From NCBI RefSeq assembly GCF_017357405.1, contig NZ_CP071597.1, positions 2,976,001 through 3,040,000 on the forward strand: 64,000 bases of DNA, given 5' to 3'. Positions 29,664 to 37,823 of the stretch are shown piece after piece. The stretch is from Halomontanus rarus (lineage in GTDB: Archaea; Halobacteriota; Halobacteria; Halobacteriales; Natrialbaceae). Under the pieces are notes generated by a model. The model ran no database searches, was not told the DNA's origin, and worked only from the letters and a program-made list of their open reading frames with translations. How positions within the stretch are numbered: the stretch's first letter is position 1; every line of letters begins with the position of its first letter. The position numbers were made by a program, and so were the translations under genes.

Positions 29664-30518
29664 ATGCGCTACACCGAGAAGGGGGAGGCGGACGAGCCGT
29701 CGACCGCGGCCGTTCTGGCCGTGATACTGATCACGCTGGTCGGATTCAGCGTGACGGCGGTAATCATCGGCGCGGGGGCCCTCGATGGCGGCGAGCCGGT
29801 CCGTCCCGATATCGTCGACGACGGGACGACCGGTGGTGCACCGGAGAGCGGCGACGGTCAGTCCGGTCCGAATATCACCGTCTCGAGTGACGGTGGTGGG
29901 AGTGACTCCGGTGGCGACGACGGGTCCGAGGATGGGGGCGAGAACGAGAGCGAGGTCGAGGACGATCCCGAAAGCGACGGCGAGGACGCGAATACCTCCG
30001 TCGACGGTGACGATGGCGGTGTGGGAAACGAGAGTGAGACGGGTAATGAGAGTGACGCGGGCAACGAGAGTACTGAAATCGACGGAAGTGACGACGACGG
30101 GACTCAGGATGGAGACGGTAACGAAACCGACGGGAACGACAGTGAGGTGTCTTCTGGCGATGGTGACGGCGGTGACGCAGTCAACGAGACTGACGGTGAC
30201 GGAGACGACGAAAATGACTCCGACGACGGTTTCGAGTCCGGAGATGGCGGTGAAGAGGGGAGTGACGACGGAAGTGGTGATGATGGAAACAGTACCGACG
30301 ATGGGAGTGGAGACAGCACTGATGACGGGAGCGGCGATAGCGGAGACAGTACCGACGACGGGAGCGGCGATAGCGGAGACGACACCACCGTCGAGAGCGA
30401 CGGGAGCGGAGACAGCACCGACGACGGGAGTGGTGGAGACGGCGGAGACGATGATGAAACCGACGGGAGCAACGACGAAGACACCACTGACGACGGATCC
30501 GACGGCACAACCGGATAA
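29664..30518 (+). CDS. Membrane-anchored highly acidic Ser/Asp/Gly-repeat protein
   Basis: 284 residues. After a short acidic N-terminus (MRYTEKGEADEPS) comes one hydrophobic helix, TAAVLAVILITLVGFSVTAV, and the remainder is low-complexity Asp/Gly/Ser/Asn/Glu with repeated DDGSGDSTDDGSGDS blocks from about residue 200. Several N-X-S/T sequons are present (for example PNIT, GNES, GNET). This looks like a type-II anchored or pilin-like exported protein with a glycosylated stalk. I do not recognise a family. The plus strand is chosen over a similar-length minus-strand frame because it is strongly acidic and has a TATA-like GCTTAACAAAG about 30 bases upstream. Confidence 0.65.
   Translation: MRYTEKGEADEPSTAAVLAVILITLVGFSVTAVIIGAGALDGGEPVRPDIVDDGTTGGAPESGDGQSGPNITVSSDGGGSDSGGDDGSEDGGENESEVEDDPESDGEDANTSVDGDDGGVGNESETGNESDAGNESTEIDGSDDDGTQDGDGNETDGNDSEVSSGDGDGGDAVNETDGDGDDENDSDDGFESGDGGEEGSDDGSGDDGNSTDDGSGDSTDDGSGDSGDSTDDGSGDSGDDTTVESDGSGDSTDDGSGGDGGDDDETDGSNDEDTTDDGSDGTTG
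30280..30440 (+). repeat. In-frame GACGACGGGAGCGGCGATAG-type tandem repeat
   Basis: Degenerate repeated units of 18-36 bases encode (S)TDDGSGDS. Adjacent copies share long identical stretches, so they are probably recent duplications. Confidence 0.7.
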
Positions 30519-30667
30519 CTGCTCACGGGTCACGGCTCGAGGCCGAACAACCGACGAATCGTCTCCGTCCCTGGCCTGAAGTTACACTCCGTGTGGTCTG
30601 GGTGTCGACGTACTGTCGCCCGAGGGAAGCGACGAGACGCGAACGGTCCGAATCGGAGAAAGACGTG

Positions 30668-30678
30668 TTTTTTTATGC
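30668..30678 (+). promoter_or_regulatory. TATA-like element of the glycosyltransferase gene
   Basis: TTTTTTATGC lies 25-31 bases before the ATG at 30701, which supports that start rather than the open frame extending to 30593. Confidence 0.6.
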
Positions 30679-30700
30679 TGGGGCTGCGTGCCGATGCCAT

Positions 30701-31759
30701 ATGCGAATCGCGTTCGTCTCATTTGAAACGATCCACCACCGTGATTCCGAGACGAACGAACGCCTCTGGGGCGTCATCGACCTGCTACGCGAGCGCGGCC
30801 ACGAGGTCCACGTCTGTTGTGCACAGTTTTGGTCCGGCGAGAAGACGACGATCGAGCGCGACGGCGTCACCTACCACGGCGTTTCGGTCGGCCTCGAGGC
30901 GCGGCGGTCGTTTCTGTGTCGGTTACCGTTCGTCCTCCGGTCGATCGGCCCCGACGTGATTCACGCGGGTGCGACCCCACCGTCACAGGTGCTGGCGGCG
31001 AGTACGGGATCGACGCTGTGTCGCGTTCCGCTGCTCGTCGAGTGGTACGGCGACGACCTCGAGGACGACCGCTGGACGCGCTGGGCGACCGGCCGACCCG
31101 ACCGGATCGTCACACCCTCGCGACTGGTCCAGACGTGGATCCGGGAACTCGGCGCCGACGGCGACCTGATCGACGTCGTTCCCAACCCGGTCGACCTCGA
31201 GTTGATTCGGGAGACGCCGGCCGGCGACGCCGCGGACATCGTCTACGCCCGCAAACTCGACGAGGGGGCGAACCTCGAGAGTTTCCTGTTGGCCCTCGCG
31301 GAACTGCGCGATCGCGAGTGGCAGGTGACGATCATCGGCGACGGCCCCCAGCGGGGAATGTACGAGGACCTCACCAGGGACCTGCGCATCGACGACCGCA
31401 TCACGTTCGTCGGCGACGCGACCCTCGAGGAGCGAATCGCCGCCTACCGGAGCGCGCACGTCTTCGTCCAGACCGCGGAGTACTGCGTCTTCCCAACCGA
31501 ACTGCTGTGGGCACTGGCCTGTGGCTGTGTCGGCATCGTCGAGTACCACGCGCACTCGAGCGCCCACGAACTCGTCGAGGGCCGCGACCGAGGATTCCGA
31601 ACGACGAGCGAGCAGGAACTCGCGGACGCGATCCTCGACGCCGGTGACCTCGAGCACCGCGACGTCGACGACGCGTTCGAACCGTTCGGTCGCCGACCGA
31701 TCCTCGAGCGGTATCTCCAGACCTACCGTGATCTCCAACAGGAGTACGGACTCATTTGA
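30701..31759 (+). CDS. Family 4-type glycosyltransferase
   Basis: 352 residues from the ATG at 30701 (MRIAFVSFETIHHRDSETNE). It has the GT-B layout: an N-terminal acceptor domain with RGHEVHVCC and PDVIHAGATPPSQVLAAS, and a C-terminal donor domain with VVPNPVDLELI, QVTIIGDGPQRGMYEDL and the E-x7-E-like segment EYCVFPTELLWALACGCVGIVEY. Such enzymes transfer sugars from nucleotide-sugar donors to glycans, glycolipids or proteins. The gene follows the sequon-rich acidic protein by 182 bases on the same strand but has its own promoter; a functional link between them is speculative. Confidence 0.88.
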   Translation: MRIAFVSFETIHHRDSETNERLWGVIDLLRERGHEVHVCCAQFWSGEKTTIERDGVTYHGVSVGLEARRSFLCRLPFVLRSIGPDVIHAGATPPSQVLAASTGSTLCRVPLLVEWYGDDLEDDRWTRWATGRPDRIVTPSRLVQTWIRELGADGDLIDVVPNPVDLELIRETPAGDAADIVYARKLDEGANLESFLLALAELRDREWQVTIIGDGPQRGMYEDLTRDLRIDDRITFVGDATLEERIAAYRSAHVFVQTAEYCVFPTELLWALACGCVGIVEYHAHSSAHELVEGRDRGFRTTSEQELADAILDAGDLEHRDVDDAFEPFGRRPILERYLQTYRDLQQEYGLI

Positions 31760-31919
31760 GGACGTCTCTCAGTGCGACTTTCGTGTCGTTCACATTTCCG
31801 AGTCGCAGTCTCACGGTTCGCCGATCCCTCGCCGAATTCCGCTCTCTCGAGGTGGACAGGGGGAGAAAATCGAGAAGGGACAGGGCGGACGTCGAAACGC
31901 GTCAGGTTCGTACTCGACC

Positions 31920-31985
31920 CGCTCGAGTCGGGAGTCGAGAGTCGGGGGTCGAGGATCGAGGGTTCGAGCCGAAGGCTGAGTCGAA
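31920..31985. repeat. Degenerate GAGTCGGGAGTCGAGA repeat
   Basis: A run of short related units (GAGTCGGGAGTCGAGAGTCGG, GGGTCGAGGATCGAGG) in the 250-base gap between the glycosyltransferase stop and the convergent HalOD1 gene. It is not coding. Confidence 0.5.
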
Positions 31986-32009
31986 ACGTCTATCGGACGT
32001 ACAGACCCC

Positions 32010-32312
32010 TCACGAGTGGACTCTAACTACACCGTCCCCGTGAACGACGACGCGGTAGCCCAGATAGTGGAAGTCGAGCTGGCCGACGGTCGTCTCGCCG
32101 CGAGCCAGAAACAGGTCGTTCAGTGCGTCGGGATTGATGGAGTCGGCCAGTGGAGGCAACTCGACGGGATCCGAATCGCGTGCCGCTGCGACTGCCGTAA
32201 CGACTGCGTAGACGGGAGTGTTCTCGGACTCCCGATCCCACGTCGCTTCCGCGATGATGGGTCCGTCGTTCGAAGCGTCACGCGTAGTCGGTCGAGCGCT
32301 CGTGTTTGCCAT
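32010..32312 (-). CDS. HalOD1 (halobacterial output domain 1) protein
   Basis: 100 residues. The core VYAVVTAVAAARDSDPVELP and PPLADSINPDALNDLF is the signature of the HalOD1 output domain found in haloarchaea, either alone, as here, or fused to response regulators. The domain is thought to act in signal output, but its mechanism is not established. A minus-strand TATA-like box (32334-32344) lies 22-32 bases upstream, fitting a leaderless transcript. Confidence 0.8.
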   Translation of the reverse strand: MANTSARPTTRDASNDGPIIAEATWDRESENTPVYAVVTAVAAARDSDPVELPPLADSINPDALNDLFLARGETTVGQLDFHYLGYRVVVHGDGVVRVHS

Positions 32313-32333
32313 GATCCCGAATCCAACGATCTG

Positions 32334-32344
32334 TTATAAAAGCC
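32334..32344 (-). promoter_or_regulatory. TATA-like element of the HalOD1 gene
   Basis: GGCTTTTATAA on the minus strand, 22-32 bases upstream of the ATG at 32312. Confidence 0.6.
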
Positions 32345-32542
32345 TTGCCAAAACACGTTACTCGTCTCTCTCGGTTGTTCCGACCGTTCCGGCCCGACAG
32401 CGCGGCGGGACCGCGGTCGGTGTCGTCGGTGGATACCCGTCCCCGCTCGAGGGACAATCGGTCTTCACAGTCACACTGTGAAGTGTCACTCTATGGTCGA
32501 GCACGTGGGTCCGACGGCACAACTCCGCGCGCTGTCGGTCGG

Positions 32543-35029
32543 TCAGCGGCGACCGTCTCCGTCGAACCCCCGCGGATCGCGCGTCGCCAGCGCCGTCTCG
32601 ACTGCGGCAACGTTCTCGGGGACGTCGTGGACGCGCACGATGTCGGCTCCGCGGTCGACGGCGAGCGCCGAGGCGGCGACCGTCGGCGCTCCCCGCTCGC
32701 CGGGTCCACAGCCGACCTTCTCGAACATCGACTTGTGGGAGTGGCCGACGAGAATCGGACAGCCGAGTGCCCGCAGTTCCTCGAGTCGGCCCAGCAGTTC
32801 GAAGCTCTCGGTCGCGGACTTGCCAAAGCCCAGGCCGGGATCGACGATGATCTGTTCGCGGTCGAGACCCGCCTTCTCCGCCAGCAGGATTCGTTCGGTG
32901 AGCTGGTCGACGACGTCCTCGACCACGTCGTCGTAGGTCACGTCTCGGTCGGGGACGACGGGCGCGTCGATGCTGTGCATCACACACAGCGGCACGTCGT
33001 ACTCGGCGGCGACGAAGCGCATTCCGGGATCCTCGAGTCCGGAGACGTCGTTCAGGATGTCCCCGCCGGCCTCGAGCGCGGCTTCGGCGACGGCCGCCTT
33101 TCGGGTGTCGACTGAGACGAGGGCGTCCAGATCGAGCTCGCGAATCCGCTCGATGACGGGGACGAGGCGGTCGATCTCCTCCTCGACCGGGACGTGGTCC
33201 GCGCCGGGACGGGTCGATTCGCCGCCGATGTCGATCACGTCGACGCCCGCCTCGACCATCGCCTCCGCGCGGTCGACGGCGTCCTCGAGGGCGTCGTACT
33301 CGCCGCCGTCGTGGAAGCTGTCGGGGGTGACGTTCAGGATGCCCATGACGCTCGGGCGTTCCTGCCACGGGTAGCGTGGCTCCGACGGTTCGACGCCGAT
33401 TTCGAGGGTCTCGCGGAGTTCGCGTGCGACGGTCGCCAGTCCGTAGGGCTGGGCCTCGAGTTTCTCGACCAGCCGTTTGAACTGCGAGAGCGTCCCCATC
33501 AGGACGACGTCGACGAGTTCCTCGTCGCGTTGCAGCCCGGAGAGCGCGCACTCGCCGCCCAGACTCAAAAGCTCCTGTTTCAGGTACGAGGCCTGGCGGT
33601 ACTGCAGGTTCGTCTTGACGACGCGGTGGACCGCTTTCCCCCGCATTCGCCAGACGCCATCGTCGGTCACGCTGGCGCTCTCGAGGGCGGCGCGGGCGTC
33701 TTCGAGGTTCCGAATCCGCTTTGGGATCATCGTCCCTGTGTACTGCGAGCGAGCCTCAGCGACTGCGAACAGCGACCCGGTGACCACCACCGCGTCTCCG
33801 GGAGCGGCGTCCTCGAGCGCGCTCGCGAACGCGTCCTGGACTGCCGACCGGTGGCGAACGTCCTCGACGCCGGTCCGCGCGAACACTTCCGCGAGCACTT
33901 CCTCGTCTTCGGCTCGCTCGAGATTCGGCTTGCACGTAATCACCGAGTCAGGCGTCGGCAGGGCCTCGGCCATCTCGCGGTGGTCCTTGTCGTGCATCGC
34001 GCCGAAAACGAGGTGGAGGTCGTCGTACTCGAACGTCGAGAGCGTCTCGGCGACCCGTCGGCAGGCCCCCGGATTGTGCGCGCCGTCGAGGACGACGTAC
34101 GGCTCCCGTTCGATCACCTCGAACCGGCCGGGCCAGTGGGCGTTTCGTAGCCCGCGCTCGAGATCCGTTCGGGAGAGGGTCACGCCCGAGCTGTCGGCGA
34201 CCTGCCGTGCGAGCACGGCGGCGATACCGGCGTTCTCGGCCTGGTGTTCGCCCAGCAGCGGGATCTTCGTCTCGAGGGGCGGCTCCCACTCGCCGGCGAT
34301 CGAGACCGCGGCTTCGGTGTGGTTCGTCCGACCGCCGTAGCTGACGGTGACGTCGGTCTCCGTGTCGTCGCCGTCGCTGCCGACCGTGAGGACCTCGCCC
34401 GCGTGCTCGCGGACGGCCGCGAGCGCCTCGCCCGTCGTCCCGGTGACCAGCGGCGTCTCGCCACTGGGCGCGACGTGGGCTTTGTCGTGGGCGATCTCCG
34501 CGACCGTATCCCCGAGCACGCTCGTGTGCTCGAGGGTGACGCTGGTGACCGCGCTGGCGATCGGGTCGACGACGCTCGTCGCGTCGTACTTCCCGCCGAT
34601 GCCGACCTCGAGGACGGCGACGTCGACGTCCTCGCGGTCGAAGTGCCACAGCGCCAGCGCCGTCATCGCCTCGAAGAACGTCGGCGAGTCGCCGTCGGCG
34701 GCGCGGTCGCGAACGTAGTCCTCGCAGGTCTCGACGAACGTGGCGAGCTCCGACCGGGGGAGCTTGCGCCCGTCGACGCGAATTCGCTCGCGGACGTCCT
34801 CGAGGTGTGGCGAGGTGTACAGCCCCACGGAGAGGCCGGCCTCCCGCAGCGCGCGTTCGACCATCCGCGCCGTGCTTCCCTTTCCGTTGGAGCCGGCGAT
34901 CTGGACGCAGGCGAGTCCGTCGTGAGGGTCCTCGAGGTGTGCGAGTATGTCTGCTGTCGATGCCGTCCCGGGACTCGGCCGGAAACGGCGCAGGTCGAAG
35001 AGAAAATTCGCCGCCTCGTGGTACTCCAT
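32543..35029 (-). CDS. folCP: Bifunctional folylpolyglutamate synthase / dihydropteroate synthase (FolC-FolP)
   Basis: 828 residues. The N-terminal FolC domain (about 1-410) has the ATP-binding AGSNGKGSTARMVERALREA, LYTSPHLEDVRERI and VLEVGIGGKYDATSVVDP. A linking domain (about 425-550: PKRIRNLEDARAALESA to LATVARELRETL) resembles the extra N-terminal region of archaeal dihydropteroate synthases. The FolP domain (about 558-825) has MGILNVTPDSFHDGG, DIGGESTRPGA, VSVDTRKAAVAEAALEAG and DPGLGFGK. FolP joins p-aminobenzoate to the pterin, and FolC adds glutamates to dihydropteroate/folate, so one polypeptide covers two folate steps. This fusion is known from haloarchaea such as Haloferax. Confidence 0.95.
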   Translation of the reverse strand: MEYHEAANFLFDLRRFRPSPGTASTADILAHLEDPHDGLACVQIAGSNGKGSTARMVERALREAGLSVGLYTSPHLEDVRERIRVDGRKLPRSELATFVETCEDYVRDRAADGDSPTFFEAMTALALWHFDREDVDVAVLEVGIGGKYDATSVVDPIASAVTSVTLEHTSVLGDTVAEIAHDKAHVAPSGETPLVTGTTGEALAAVREHAGEVLTVGSDGDDTETDVTVSYGGRTNHTEAAVSIAGEWEPPLETKIPLLGEHQAENAGIAAVLARQVADSSGVTLSRTDLERGLRNAHWPGRFEVIEREPYVVLDGAHNPGACRRVAETLSTFEYDDLHLVFGAMHDKDHREMAEALPTPDSVITCKPNLERAEDEEVLAEVFARTGVEDVRHRSAVQDAFASALEDAAPGDAVVVTGSLFAVAEARSQYTGTMIPKRIRNLEDARAALESASVTDDGVWRMRGKAVHRVVKTNLQYRQASYLKQELLSLGGECALSGLQRDEELVDVVLMGTLSQFKRLVEKLEAQPYGLATVARELRETLEIGVEPSEPRYPWQERPSVMGILNVTPDSFHDGGEYDALEDAVDRAEAMVEAGVDVIDIGGESTRPGADHVPVEEEIDRLVPVIERIRELDLDALVSVDTRKAAVAEAALEAGGDILNDVSGLEDPGMRFVAAEYDVPLCVMHSIDAPVVPDRDVTYDDVVEDVVDQLTERILLAEKAGLDREQIIVDPGLGFGKSATESFELLGRLEELRALGCPILVGHSHKSMFEKVGCGPGERGAPTVAASALAVDRGADIVRVHDVPENVAAVETALATRDPRGFDGDGRR

Positions 35030-35217
35030 ATCCGAACCACAGAGTCCGCTCGCTTTAGCGTGTCGGAGTCGACCGTCGGCCCGAACGGAGCGAACGAAAA
35101 ATGATCCAAGACGATACGGGAGCCGGTCGGTGACGACGCCGCCGTCCGGATCAGGAACGGGGTTCCAGCGTCGTCATCCGACGACCAGTGTCCGTGGGGG
35201 GAGTGTTCCTCACACGG

Positions 35218-35589
35218 TCAACTCTCGACTTCGATCTCGTAGCCCGTCGGGGTCGCGTCCTCGACCATCGGCAGAGTGACCTCGAGGACGCCGTTGCGGT
35301 AGTGGGCGGCGATCTCCTCGTGGTCGATCTCCTTGGGGACCCGGAACGAGCGGTGGTAGGTCTTCTTGCGGCCGCGCTCCTCGCTGACGTGTTCGGCCGC
35401 GACGTTCAGGCGCCCGTCCGTCCACCTGACGTCGATCTCCTCGCGCTCGAATCCGGGCATGTCGACGGTGAGGACGAACTCGCCGTCTTCCTCGTACAGT
35501 TCGAAGTCGGTACCTTCTGTCCCGAACAGTCGGGACGGTAGATCGAGCCGTTGTGTCCACGAATTCGCTGGTGACGTCGGGAGTGGCAT
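35218..35589 (-). CDS. Small heat shock protein (Hsp20/alpha-crystallin)
   Basis: 123 residues. The alpha-crystallin domain (about 25-115) shows FVLTVDMPGFEREEIDV near the start and the conserved YRNGVLEVTLP near the end; a short N-terminal arm and a short C-terminal tail (TGYEIEVES) flank it. Such proteins form oligomers that hold unfolding proteins during stress. The gene lies 188 bases downstream of the folCP start region in the opposite direction of reading from that promoter and is separately transcribed. Confidence 0.93.
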   Translation of the reverse strand: MPLPTSPANSWTQRLDLPSRLFGTEGTDFELYEEDGEFVLTVDMPGFEREEIDVRWTDGRLNVAAEHVSEERGRKKTYHRSFRVPKEIDHEEIAAHYRNGVLEVTLPMVEDATPTGYEIEVES

Positions 35590-35734
35590 CTCGGACCACC
35601 CGGTCGAATCTATGGGTCCGGTCGAACAAAAACTCTACGTTTTATTCGTCGCAAAACACTATCATAAAATAACTATGGGGGAATAACAGCCCGTTTCGTC
35701 TTTTATGGCTGGAATAGGACGAACGACGGCAATT

Positions 35735-35920
35735 CTATGTGCTCCGAAATCTGTTCGGGAGTCGGAGAAACAGCCCGTCCACCAGCGCGAGCATCGCGAC
35801 CGTCCCACCGCCGATCAGCGCATTCTCGAGTGGCACCCCGAGGAATCGATGAACGACCATCGAACCGAGCAGCGCGAGGGGAACGATTCCGAGAAGGGGA
35901 TCGTATCGCGTGAGCGACAT
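35735..35920 (-). CDS. Small membrane protein, function unknown
   Basis: 61 residues beginning MSLTRYDPLLGIVPLALLGS. Two hydrophobic helices are apparent, GIVPLALLGSMVVHRFLGV and ENALIGGGTVAMLALVDGLF, separated by a short loop, with a basic C-terminal tail (RLPNRFRST) likely on the cytoplasmic side. The pattern matches small haloarchaeal membrane proteins of unknown role; I cannot assign a family. Confidence 0.65.
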   Translation of the reverse strand: MSLTRYDPLLGIVPLALLGSMVVHRFLGVPLENALIGGGTVAMLALVDGLFLRLPNRFRST

Positions 35921-36155
35921 TCGAGTGCTGACCGATCGACCGATGTCTCTCGTTTCGTACGTGATTCACCTCTCGGACGTAGCCACGACGTGATCGGTCA
36001 AAACCGATACGATTTGCGTCTTTTGTGCCTCTCTTACGTCCTGTAACTGTCTCTCTCTGGATTTTGCGGATCCGTCGCTCGTCGAGACTGATCACTGCGC
36101 TCATCTGCTACTCGACGCTGACTGTCGGACTTTATTACTAATACCCATTGGAGAA

Positions 36156-36167
36156 AACTTATACCGG
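36156..36167 (+). promoter_or_regulatory. TATA-like element upstream of 36191
   Basis: AACTTATACCGG centred about 30 bases before the ATG, in an AT-rich stretch (36128-36166). It supports a leaderless mRNA for the small gene that follows. Confidence 0.6.
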
Positions 36168-36190
36168 CGTATTCGAACCACTCGCAGTGT

Positions 36191-36451
36191 ATGCCACACG
36201 AACTGACGATCGGAAGCCGCGGTGAGCCGTCGAACTTCGAGATCACGGTCGACGGAACGATCGAAACGCCGTTCGAGAACCCGACACAGGGAGCGATCAT
36301 CGCCTCCGGAAGCACGGTAGAAGGCTCCGTCGACGACGACGGCCTCGAGTTCCGGGTCTCCGGGACGATTACCAGCATCTCCGTAACCGGTTCGGACGCG
36401 GTCGTCGCCATCGACGGCGAGGCCGTCGACCCCGTCGACTACTGTTCGTGA
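36191..36451 (+). CDS. Small beta-rich haloarchaeal protein, function unknown
   Basis: 86 residues, MPHELTIGSRGEPSNFEITV at the start and DAVVAIDGEAVDPVDYCS at the end. There is no signal peptide or membrane helix. Alternating hydrophobic/polar residues and frequent Gly/Thr/Ser suggest an all-beta fold, perhaps a small sandwich. It has a strong promoter-like element at its front. I recognise no named domain. Confidence 0.7.
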   Translation: MPHELTIGSRGEPSNFEITVDGTIETPFENPTQGAIIASGSTVEGSVDDDGLEFRVSGTITSISVTGSDAVVAIDGEAVDPVDYCS

Positions 36452-36559
36452 TCGTCCGGCGAGGACACCGCGTACCGGAGCCGACGATTTCTATTCGGTG
36501 ACGGACGATCACGGGACCTCGTCTCGTCGGTTAGTCTCTGAAACCACCTTCTCTGAGTT

Positions 36560-37711
36560 TCAGTCCCGGGAGGACACCACCCAGTCGCCCTCGAGATAGG
36601 TCGCGACCGAGAGCGGTTCGTCGGAGAGCGCGTTCGTCGAGTCGTTCGCGACTCTGGACGCCGTCGAGTTCGAGTCCGAGTCCGAGTCCGTGCTGTTACC
36701 GTCGCCGTCGGTACTCGAGTCCCCAACCGTCCGCTCGAGGATCGTGCCGCCGTCGCCGACGGCGACGTCGTACGTCGCCCCTCGGGCCGCACCTTCTAGT
36801 TTCGCATCGACCGAGGTCTCGTGGCGAGTCCACTGGCCCGCGGACTGGCGCTCGTACACCTTCCCGCCGTCGCCGGCTGCGAGCCCCTCGTCACCGTCGC
36901 GGTCGATGGCTCGGATGGCCTGTCGCCCGTCGTCGACGACGTGGGGCGTCCAGCGGAACCCGTCGTACCGGTAGATGATTCCCGACCCGCCGGCGACGTT
37001 CACGTCCGAGCCGCCTTGACTCGCGACGTCGAAGAACGCGCCACCCGCGAAGTCGATCCCGATCCGGTCCCACGTCTCGCCGCCGTCGCCCGTCTCCGCG
37101 ACGAACTGGCTCGTACTGCAGACGTGTCCCGCCTCTCGCGCGTTGAAATCGATCCCGGGGATCGTCGACCCGCCGCCCGGCTTGACGACGTCGGCGTACT
37201 CCAGCGCGCCGCTGTCCCGCCGTGCGCCGACGAGGAGCTCGCCGGATCCGTTGACGAAGTAGAGGCGCTCGTCCTCGCCGGCGGTTCCCTGCACGGCGCA
37301 GTCCTCCCAGGTGCTCGTCTTTCCGCCCGGCGCGGAGTAGTTCGTCAGCGTCTGCGTCTCGACGTCGTACTCGCCGATGACGCCGCTGCCGCCGACGAAC
37401 CAGACCGCTCTCCCGCCGTCGGTGACGTCGATTCCGGTCAGTCGTCGGCTTCTCGCCTGCGGGCCGTACTCGACGACCTTCTGCCAGCCGCTCTCTCGGC
37501 GTGCGACGACGTTGCCGCTGGCCCCGACGGCGAACGGCCCCGCCGCGGTATCGACGGCGTCGTTCAGCGGTTCCTCGGTCGGGGACTCCGCCACGACCCA
37601 CTCGCTCTCCGCCTGTCGATCGCTCGCCGCCGAACCGACGGTGAGAACGCCCGCGGTCGTCGCCGATGCAGCCGCGAGTCGGATAACGTCACGTCGCGAG
37701 TAATCAGACAT
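36560..37711 (-). CDS. Tat-exported beta-propeller protein (Ycf48/YCF48-like repeats)
   Basis: 383 residues from the ATG at 37711 (MSDYSRRDVIRLAAASATTA). The SRRDVIRL motif and the following Ala/Thr-rich helix are a twin-arginine signal. The body has short repeats typical of Ycf48-like/sialidase-type propellers: AVGASGNVVARRESGWQKV, VAETGDGGETWDRIGIDF, NVAGGSGIIYRYDGFRWTPH and AVGDGGTILERTVG. A Ser/Asp/Asn-rich linker (STDGDGNSTDSDSDSNSTAS), partly coded by a GAGTCC hexamer, precedes the C-terminus. Ycf48-like proteins assemble membrane complexes in cyanobacteria; in haloarchaea their role is unknown. Confidence 0.8.
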   Translation of the reverse strand: MSDYSRRDVIRLAAASATTAGVLTVGSAASDRQAESEWVVAESPTEEPLNDAVDTAAGPFAVGASGNVVARRESGWQKVVEYGPQARSRRLTGIDVTDGGRAVWFVGGSGVIGEYDVETQTLTNYSAPGGKTSTWEDCAVQGTAGEDERLYFVNGSGELLVGARRDSGALEYADVVKPGGGSTIPGIDFNAREAGHVCSTSQFVAETGDGGETWDRIGIDFAGGAFFDVASQGGSDVNVAGGSGIIYRYDGFRWTPHVVDDGRQAIRAIDRDGDEGLAAGDGGKVYERQSAGQWTRHETSVDAKLEGAARGATYDVAVGDGGTILERTVGDSSTDGDGNSTDSDSDSNSTASRVANDSTNALSDEPLSVATYLEGDWVVSSRD

Positions 37712-37823
37712 GTTCGACCACGCGGAAGCCTCACGGCTCGCGAGGGATAAACGTGTAAGACGTCTCAGAAGTCTACAGTGGACGGGGGGAGCCGTTCTCG
37801 AGACGGGTTCGATCGGCTTTAGA

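Noticed and set aside
29445..30533. 362-codon minus-strand frame, Val/Ser/Ile-rich, opposite the acidic repeat protein
   Set aside because: It looks membrane-like only because it is the complement of Asp/Gly/Ser repeats. The plus strand has a promoter-like box and acidic bias.
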